Below, one piece after another: positions 56,482 through 64,000 of a stretch of DNA of 64,000 nucleotides. The position numbers and the translations under genes are program-made. Position 1 is the stretch's first letter. Every line of letters starts with the position of its first letter. The notes beneath the pieces are model-generated. The model had not been told where the DNA came from and did no database searches. It saw only the letters and a program-made list of their open reading frames with translations. Source of the DNA: Antedon mediterranea (taxonomy: Eukaryota; Echinodermata; Crinoidea; Comatulida; Antedonidae); the NCBI RefSeq assembly GCF_964355755.1, contig NC_092672.1, positions 11,654,501 through 11,718,500 of the forward strand, in the 5' to 3' direction.

Positions 56482-58506
56482 TTAACAGTGAGTAAGAAAT
56501 TAAAAGTAATTGTGTCGGCTACACCATTACCTTGTTTAGAACAAGCTAAAGTTGTTTTGGAAATAAACGAATCAAAAATTCACAATCCACAAGCGGTTGC
56601 TACACATTTTAATAATCATTTTACCAATGTAGCAAGATATCTTGTTGATAAACTTCCACTCATGAGTAACATGTTTAACTATGGTTCCAAAATTGTAAAA
56701 GACTTTTATTCTTCAAAATTTACAACTCTTTTTAGCCTTAAACCTGTGTCAGAAGAATTCATTCTTAAACAACTTAAAAGTCTTGACCCTACGAAAAGTA
56801 CAGGTCTCGATGGGCTACCAGCTAAATTCCTTAAAGATGGCGCCGGTGTACTGGCTTCCCCTTTAACGTATTTTATCAATTTGTCAATTAATACAGGAGT
56901 TGTTCCGAGTGATTTTAAAATAGCTAAAGTCATCCCACTGTATAAAAAAAAATGTCGTAAAAATCCAGAAAACTATAGACCCATCAGCGTCTTAAGAATT
57001 CTCGAAAAGTCGTTTCATGTTCAGTTAGAACAGTACCTTGTGGAAAATGATCTTATTTATCAATATCAGTCAGGTTTTCGGCAATTTCATTCTACCGAAA
57101 GTACTTTAATTAATCTATTAGACACAATTAAATTAAATAACTCCGAAGGTACACATACTGGTATGGGACTTAGGCCTATAGATTTATGTAAGGCATTCGA
57201 CACTGTCGATCATGATATATTGTGTGAAAAGCTTTTGTTAATGGGCATCACCTCATTAGATTGGTTTCGTTCATATTTGTCAAACAGAAGCCAAATTGTT
57301 AAAATCGAAGACTCCTTATCCGTTCCCATGGATATTTCATGTGGAGTTCCACAGGGTAGCATATTGGGTCCTTTGCCTTTTTATGTTTCATAAACGATAT
57401 GGTTTTAAGTATCGACCCTGAATGCAAATTGCTGGTATATGCTGATGACAGTGCAATTGTTTTTTGGCACAAAGATCCGACTGTTGTCGCTGATAAACTT
57501 ATGTAGAGTATGGCTTGTCGATAACAAACTATCTATCAATATCAGTAAAACTGAATCTATCATCTTTTGTATCCAAAAAAGGCTTCAACGTTTACGATCT
57601 TTCAATATTATTTCTCATGGCCTTACTTTAACGGGTTCAAAATCAGTAAAATATTTAGGTATAGAACTTGATAGTTCTGCCTCTTGTAACACCATCGCCA
57701 AAAGTGTAATAAAAAGGGCGAATAGTAGATTAAGGTATTTATATCGTCAGGCTAGTTGCTTGGACAAAAATACGAAAAAACTGTTATGCTCTGCCTTAAT
57801 TCAATGCTTGTTTGATTATTGTGCTTCGACTTGGTATGAAGGTATTGACAAAGTTTTGAAGCAAAAAATACAGACAACTCAGAACAAATTTGTGCGTTTT
57901 ATTTACGGTTTCGGAGAGTAAAATTTCTCAGGCTTTGTATAATGTTCATAAAATTGTCAATAACAATGCAGCTCCATATCTATCTGAACATTTCTCACGG
58001 ACATCCACAATCCACACACATAACACACGCCAACGTCATGTTAATCTGGTTTTACCTCTACTTAAAGGAAATAAACAGTCTCATTCTACTTTTTTCTTCT
58101 CTGCTATCAAAGACTGGAACGCTCTCCAAACAAACTTAAAATTAATTTCCAACATAACTACTTTCAAATCACATATTAAAAAACATTTTGAACGCAATAT
58201 TTAATATTTATAATAATTTTGATAACTATATAATGGTCTTGATAATGTGCAATCTTACTCATTACTTGTTTGCTTTCTCTTTTAATTTTTCTGTTTTACT
58301 GGGCTTTAATTTTAATGTATATATATATATATATATTTTTTATAAATGTTGTATTTTCTCTTGTTTGTTATGTGCAATTTGGACCCCATTGGAAATGGGC
58401 TGGTTTTTCCTGCCTAATGGGTGTTCCTGATGCTCGTTATTTTGTCTTTTGCCTGTTTGTTATTTTAATGTTGAGCATCAAATACATTCAATCAATCAAT
58501 CAATAA
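56482..58506 (+). mobile_element. CR1/jockey-like LINE, reverse transcriptase nearly complete
   Basis: Plus-strand frame 56488-57393 covers the linker and polymerase: LDPTKSTGLDGLPAKF, KVIPLYKK, NPENYRPISVL, YQSGFRQFHST, DLCKAFDTVDHDIL (motif A) and CGVPQGSILGP. A frameshift follows, then LVYADDSAIVF (YADD), a stop, and WLVDNKLSINISKTES and KYLGIELDSS to about 57921. After another shift comes the C-terminal WNALQTNLKL to 58204. The 3'UTR ends in a TCAA run at about 58486-58505. The endonuclease part is missing, so it is 5'-truncated. The few frame breaks suggest a fairly recent insertion, next to a different LINE family ending at 56480. Confidence 0.82.
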
Positions 58507-58830
58507 TTCAGGGCGTTTAGTGAATTTAAGATGGAAAACTAGAGCTAGAAACTAGTTTCTCCCTACCGCAATTATATTAGGCCATTTAAATTAAACGGTA
58601 TGATACTATACCTTTATACACACACCAATCTTGCTTGTATTTTGAACGATGTCTTTTATCTGTATTTTGATTGATGACTGATAAAATTAGATCAGAACAT
58701 GCCGGATGGCAACAGGCCGGTAGGTGGCAAGGGCTTTGATCACTTCTGCTGGAATTTGCGCATTACAAATTCATATTATTATTCATAAAGGGCAAAGGGC
58801 ATTAGGCCGGGCAGCAACAATCATACTGGG
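58507..58830. other. Intergenic lead-in to the GC-rich minisatellite
   Basis: From about 58690 diverged GGCAACAGGCCGG/GGTGGCAAGGGC words appear; no gene. Confidence 0.4.
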
Positions 58831-59070
58831 TAGCATCAGGCCCGGTGGGTGGCAAAGACCTAAATGGCAACTGGCCGTATGGCAACTGAGGCGGTCAGTA
58901 AGAGGCTGGGCGGCATCAGGCCGGGTGTGTGGCACGGGTCTGAAGGGCAACTGGCCGATGGCGACTGAGGTCGGTCGGTAAAAGGCTGCGTGGAATCAGG
59001 CTGGGTGTGTGACAAGGGCCTGAAGGGTAACTGGCCGTATGGCAACTGAGGCCGGTCGGTAACAGGCTTG
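58831..59070. repeat. 80-bp GC-rich minisatellite, three units plus degenerate edges
   Basis: Units begin at 58831, 58911 and 58991, exactly 80 bp apart: GCATCAGGC, TGTGTGGCACGGGTCTGAAG, GGCAACTGGCCG, GGCAACTGAGG, GGTCGGTAA. Each unit is itself made of shorter GGTGGCAAxGGCC-like words, which continue in diverged form to about 59200. GC content is far above the surroundings. The open frames here are by-products of the repeat. Confidence 0.85.
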
Positions 59071-59200
59071 GTGGCAAAAAACCTAATGTGTCAAAAGACC
59101 GGTTGAAAAAAGGCCAAGTGGCAAAGGTCCTGGTGGCGAAATGCTGGGTGGCTGTAGACTGTGTGGCAAAAAGTCTAGTTGGCAACGGGCCGGAATCTTC

Positions 59201-60130
59201 ATTAATTGACATTTTAAAAACCCGTAATAATTTATTTAATACGTTTCCAAGTTAGTTAAACATGTGATGAGTTTATGAATACTATATTAGATATGGAATC
59301 AACAGAACATTATTGTTTAAATATTCTAAACAAACGTACAATTTTATATATGAAATATATACTTACGTTAGATAGATTATGTTTTTAACCTTTACCAACA
59401 CGTCCTTAGAGAATTGTATTTATTGTCATTGACTTTTTTATGTGGATGGTGGATTTGATTTATTTTATTTCTGCTTCACCGAGTATATTCATATAATTTG
59501 AACTATTTCCTTGACTTTAGACAGATTGAAGGCAGATAAGATATTTTCTTTTATTTTTTTCACAATATCGGGTAAAGAAAACAAATTCTTTACAAAATAA
59601 TCCAAATTTAAAGTCACCTACGCAATTTTATAGACAATTTTGTAACAAAAAGTAAGGCGAAAAAATATAATCCATGCTGTGAATAGGCAATTTCAAGTTC
59701 TGCCTCATAGCCGACGTTTATAGATATCAAACATGAACAATTAACCTTAAACAAAAATATTTAAGTACTTAATGCCATCAAATTCTATATAAATCTTAAA
59801 TTTAAAACTTATAAGGAGGGTTCGAAAAGGGGTGGAGGTTAGGAGTCATTCGAGAAGGGGTGGGAGTTTTCTTCTATGATCTTGGCCTGGTCGAATAGAT
59901 TGTCCTATAATATAACTTCCCAGTGGCGTTATAATATTTAGATTTATTAATCTAAACCACATTTTACAATTGCAAAAATCAACACAAGGTAATTGTGATT
60001 TCATTAAGTAGAACATGTGATAACTTGAGTGTAATCATCATGCAAGCAATTATTCCGAAATTCTATATATATTTCAGTACCTGAATGATTCTTAAAACCA
60101 TTTAGCTTTAGGATTATGTAGCAAGTTTCA
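59201..60130. other. Intergenic
   Basis: AT-rich. A short GGGTTCGAAAAGGGGTGGAG / CATTCGAGAAGGGGTGGGAG direct repeat at about 59818-59870. No gene. Confidence 0.4.
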
Positions 60131-60271
60131 AGCCCACTAGTCTAATAAGCTAGTTTCTAGGCCCACACGTCTGATTATCAAGGTTCTAAGGCCCACGAAT
60201 ATAATTAAATTGAGGCTCACAAGTCTAATTAGAAAGATTATAAGCCCACGGGTCTAATTAGCAAGATTATT
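60131..60271. repeat. About 30-bp degenerate tandem repeat, five units
   Basis: Units start AGCCCAC/AGGCCCAC at 60131, 60159, 60189, 60213 and 60243 and contain GTCTAATTAGCAAGATTAT or close variants. Confidence 0.75.
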
Positions 60272-61213
60272 CACTCCGGTTTGCTTTGCAAAATGTTTGG
60301 CTCTTGAATCAACCTAAAAAAGCAACCTTTTGTGTCGAAAAAACATTAATTTGTTCTCTCTTGTGTTTTCAAAAAATCTTTGTAAATAAATAATTTTAAC
60401 ATTGCATGTACCATATATTTTTTTTAATTACCTTGTCTGTAAATACATACAATACTTCAAAAGTATCGTGAATTAAATAAAAGTATAACAGTATTTAGAA
60501 ACAGCAATACTCCTTTCGAGTTGACTTGCGATGGTCAGTTGACACTCATGTACCGACAGCTTCAGAAAAGTTACTTATAGGCCTTCTGTATTGTTAAAAA
60601 AACATATTACTCTTTGTTTAGTTTGTTTATGTTTATATTTTACAGCATGGCATCGTTTTAAAAATGAGTAGCAACTCAAATAAATAACAGTGACAGAAAT
60701 AACTTTGGCCTATAGTAAGAAGGAAGATGTATGAAATGCGTCGTCATAATAAAAAGCATAAATATCTATACATACTGCGATAACTGCCTACTATGTATGT
60801 GGGCCTACATATCTTGTCTTACATCTTTATCCATTTAATATGTTTTATTGATCTCTTTAACATCACACGAGAATTATGTTATTTACTGTTAATAATGAAA
60901 TCGATGCTAAGCCCATGTTGTGATCTTTATTACCATACTAATGTTTCAAATAAATAGTAGGCCTACTTCGCACATCAAATTATTGTAGCCGATTATATTA
61001 TTATCATTGTAAGATAATGTTTACAGACAGATGTTTAATTTATGTTTTTGTGATGAATGTGACATAGTTTCAAATTGGAAAGAGTCGTATAGAGAGTTTT
61101 GCCCTTTACATCTGCTTACTAGTTTGCACATTGCTGAACTCACATAAGCATGTGGGTATTGTTATTGCCGTAGAACATAAATTAATGTGATGCTAAATAA
61201 GAATAATTTTTAA
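60272..61213. other. Intergenic, AT-rich
   Basis: Nothing coding or structural that I can support. Confidence 0.4.
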
Positions 61214-61795
61214 TTAAAGATGTATTGTCCCTAGGACTAATTAAAAAAAAAAATTTTTTTTAATATTTCGAAAAAAATGTGTGTCATTTTGAAGTATCAT
61301 AATAGTTAATAACTTTCACCAAAAATTAGTTGAAAAAAAAAAAATTTAACCAAAATACAGACGTTTTTTTGTTCAAAAAATAACTTTGACTTCCAGTCAA
61401 AGTTTTCGATCAAAACATATATCATAATGCAACACGCTTATTTGGCTACACTTATGAATAATAATAATTAATGTTATTTTATGCATAATCATAAAACTTC
61501 CTTGCGATCTGTGTGAAAACACCTTCTCAACCACGACGAGTTGTAAACAATCCTAATTAGCATCATGCATAATGCATACTCATGGTTTGAAATCTTTGTT
61601 TATTTTCGCTCATGACGATTTACCAGACGGAATGTAATCAAATTAATTTACCTGTTAATTACGTAAACTTGTTGTTTTTGCCTCGAATTTTAGACCTAAA
61701 GTGAGTAACTTTAATATTACTTTGATATGGCCAATTTAAATTTAGAATAATTTTTTTTTTCATTTTTTGTGTTTCAAGGGACAATACATCTTTAA
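61214..61795. mobile_element. 574-bp piggyBac-type MITE with TTAA flanks
   Basis: The left end AGATGTATTGTCCCT begins directly after TTAA (61214-61217). The right end AGGGACAATACATCT finishes directly before TTAA (61792-61795). TTAA target duplication is the hallmark of piggyBac-group elements. The interior is AT-rich with A/T runs and no transposase. Confidence 0.82.
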
Positions 61796-61852
61796 GTAGA
61801 TTTGCTATTTTAATATATCCCCTAATTATTCTGTAATAAAACTCACCTTACA

Positions 61853-62005
61853 GAGAGATTTATACAGCAATTGCTAAAGATAAGAGAAGATGGGTACACC
61901 ATGTTGCAACTCCAGATGAACTAGCAAGACCTCGAGAAAAAGATGCAAACTTAAAAAGAGATGGAGAGATAACCTTTAATAACATTAAGACATATGAGCA
62001 TTAGC
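61853..62005 (+). other. Unidentified ORF fragment without start codon
   Basis: The frame reads REIYTAIAKDKRRWVHH, then PDELARPREKDANLKRDGE, and stops at about 62003. Charged composition and the lack of a start suggest part of an exon or a LINE remnant; no family recognised. Confidence 0.25.
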
Positions 62006-64000
62006 TAAAGAGAAGAGTAAATAGTGAGCTTTTGATGAGGGAATGCCCTGCAGTGGATTGCTAAATCATGATGGAGAAGGAGAAGATGAAGAAGAAAATA
62101 CAATCACTTTAATCGTTAAAACATTTCCATTGTGATCAAAATAATCTACAATTAAACCCAGTGTGTCATGCTATCCACCGAACAAACAATATCAATTCAA
62201 TTTATTTATTGTGGTGTTACTGTATTAGGCCTATTAATCTTTAATTTATAATGTCTAAAAAGGAATTTTCTTAAATAATAATATTATTAAAAAAGGAACC
62301 CATAAAGGAACCCCACTAATAGCTCTAGTTGTTATCAATCAATCAATATCAATATCAATATCAATCAATATCAAATTCTTTCAAATGGTATACAATAGAA
62401 AACAAGACCACTTAAAATTAAATATTTTCATTTGTTTGAATATTTACAATTCGTTGCAATATTCGTTTTCTCATTAAAACGTTATTCCAGTAAACGTATA
62501 TAGATATAACGTTTTTGTAATGAAATACAGTATCAAAATACAGTAATACAGTTTTGCACACAACCTTATGGAGTGAGATTTTCACACAACCCATTGTACT
62601 GAATTATACCAAACGGTATGTGTTTATAAACCAGGAGATAGGTGGGGTTGATAGATTATGCGGGCCTACTGGAAAAACTGCAAATATGGTGACTCGGATA
62701 TTGGTCGCAAAATTCCTAACGAAAATGTCCAGTTATTCATATTATTATTACTATGCAGTATTAATATCATTAATATAGTTATAATATCTTGTTAGTATTG
62801 TTGTTATATCTAAATTTATATTAATTTTATGTTATAAATAATAATTTCTTCAATCTAACAAAGGACTAATGGGTAGATTAATTAGTTTTGCAGATTGTGA
62901 TGGTGATAGATATATCGTATTACAATAGCAATCAAACACGGACATATTATGCTTAAGTTATTTCATTAGGCTGTAGTAATGAGTCTAAATATCATCATGG
63001 CTTTTGGAATAATAATGAAACTCCTTTGTAATAATATGTATTACTTTCTATCGCGCATAACGCAAAAAATAGATTGCTGCTATTAGTGTGATCAATATTA
63101 TGATAAATTATACATTAAATGCTAGAAAGCAATTTAACTAAATGTATTAAATTCTTGTATGTAATGGTTTCAAAATACAATTGATAGATTATGAATTTTC
63201 AAGCAATTATAGAGAATTGGATTCCACCTTACGATAAATGTTATTGCGATTCGTGTAAATGTGTTTTGATTATCTCCATTTACATTGTTCTATTAAACTC
63301 GTTGCCTACATTATTCTATGCATTTCATGTTTAAATTTAAACAGTCTCCACGGACGTTCAATATTATATATTCAGTATGCAGTTTCTGTTATTGTAGAGC
63401 TTTCGTTTTATTTTATGTATTTAAAATCCATTCACTATATTTGATTAATCCCTTTTGAATTTATAATACGACAATGTACGCTGGCAAATAAATTATTTCA
63501 TTTTTTCCGTGCAAGGGTTATATTTTATGGCAATATAAATAAGGATACTTTTAAGGGTATTACGCTTGTCAGAGAGTATTGCGTTCCGATGTTCGGTAAA
63601 TGACTTTCGGTAAACGGCGCACGATTCATCACTAAATGTACTTGATGTCTTGCATACAGATATTGCAAGGACTTTGTTTCATGACACTATATATTGCCAC
63701 TGTTAAATTAATATTGCTATTTTAATATTCGATTATTGTTTTGTTATAATAATACTAATTTATAATAACACGAACACAGATTAATTGTAAAATCTCTAAT
63801 AGTTATAGTAAAGATTATTGATGACTGTGAATATAATTGTAAAACAAAATGAAATTAAATAAAAATAAGATTCCATTATCATCTTGTTAATTATAGGTAT
63901 GTTGTTAAGTTGTCATCAACATATTTCACATCAATAATTCGAGAAAAAAAAAACAAACAAAAACAGAAAACCCTCCTTATCAATCAATCAATCAATCACG
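62006..64000. other. Intergenic to window end
   Basis: AT-rich. ATCAATCA/ATCAATATC simple repeat at about 62334-62375 and an ATCA run at the very end (63979-63998), which may be a LINE tail continuing outside the window. No gene. Confidence 0.45.

Noticed and set aside
58860-59212. Minus-strand repetitive frames rich in PSLLPT and TRATHP words
   Set aside because: They are generated by the 80-bp minisatellite.

Overview
This is eukaryotic, AT-rich (roughly two thirds A+T), repeat-dense invertebrate genomic DNA. Genes have introns with GT-AG borders, and there are non-LTR retrotransposons, SINEs, many MITE-type elements and nested insertions. The palindromic word TAGGCCTA recurs throughout, and the gene content (a TCF19-like FHA+PHD protein, a YWTD-propeller/EGF protein, tandem single-Ig genes) fits a marine deuterostome, most likely an echinoderm. 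That placement is inference, because no rRNA, mitochondrial or diagnostic marker gene is present.

Layout. (1) Positions 1-15.6 kb hold a tandem segmental duplication built around an intronless Ig-domain gene family: two intact genes (4090-4755 and 14551-15456, + strand), two broken copies (682-1297 and 10266-10926) and a short relic (about 7308-7402). The family encodes a signal peptide, one V-type Ig domain, a Ser/Thr-rich stalk and a C-terminal hydrophobic tail that looks like a GPI-anchor signal. A minus-strand exon of unknown identity, a small acidic ORF and several MITEs were copied along with the Ig genes. (2) Positions 15.6-24.1 kb are gene-poor, with an 8-bp-TSD hAT-type MITE, a 409-bp MITE and a third MITE family. 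(3) Positions 24.2-33.3 kb (minus strand) carry a TCF19-like gene that I assembled across six exons with matching phases: an FHA domain at the N-terminal side and a split PHD finger at the C terminus. One intron holds a 3.4-kb foldback transposon that itself contains a 5S-rRNA-derived SINE and a 90-bp hairpin MITE. (4) Positions 33.3-44.6 kb are mostly intergenic, with a second foldback element (36.8-38.4 kb). (5) Positions 44.7-54.5 kb (minus strand) carry an LRP-like gene: signal peptide exon, four exons forming a five-YWTD propeller, then an EGF exon. Its largest intron contains a LINE that landed in a minisatellite and was then split by two copies of a Helentron/DINE-like element. (6) Positions 54.7-64 kb hold degenerate LINEs, an 80-bp GC-rich minisatellite and a piggyBac-type MITE, with no convincing host gene.

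The strongest candidates for something new are the Ig/GPI cluster, where the Ig loops differ between copies while the signal peptide, stalk start and anchor signal hardly change, and the GTCK-microsatellite element, whose insertion boundary can be read from a paralogous empty site in the same window. All calls come from reading the sequence; no database search was run.
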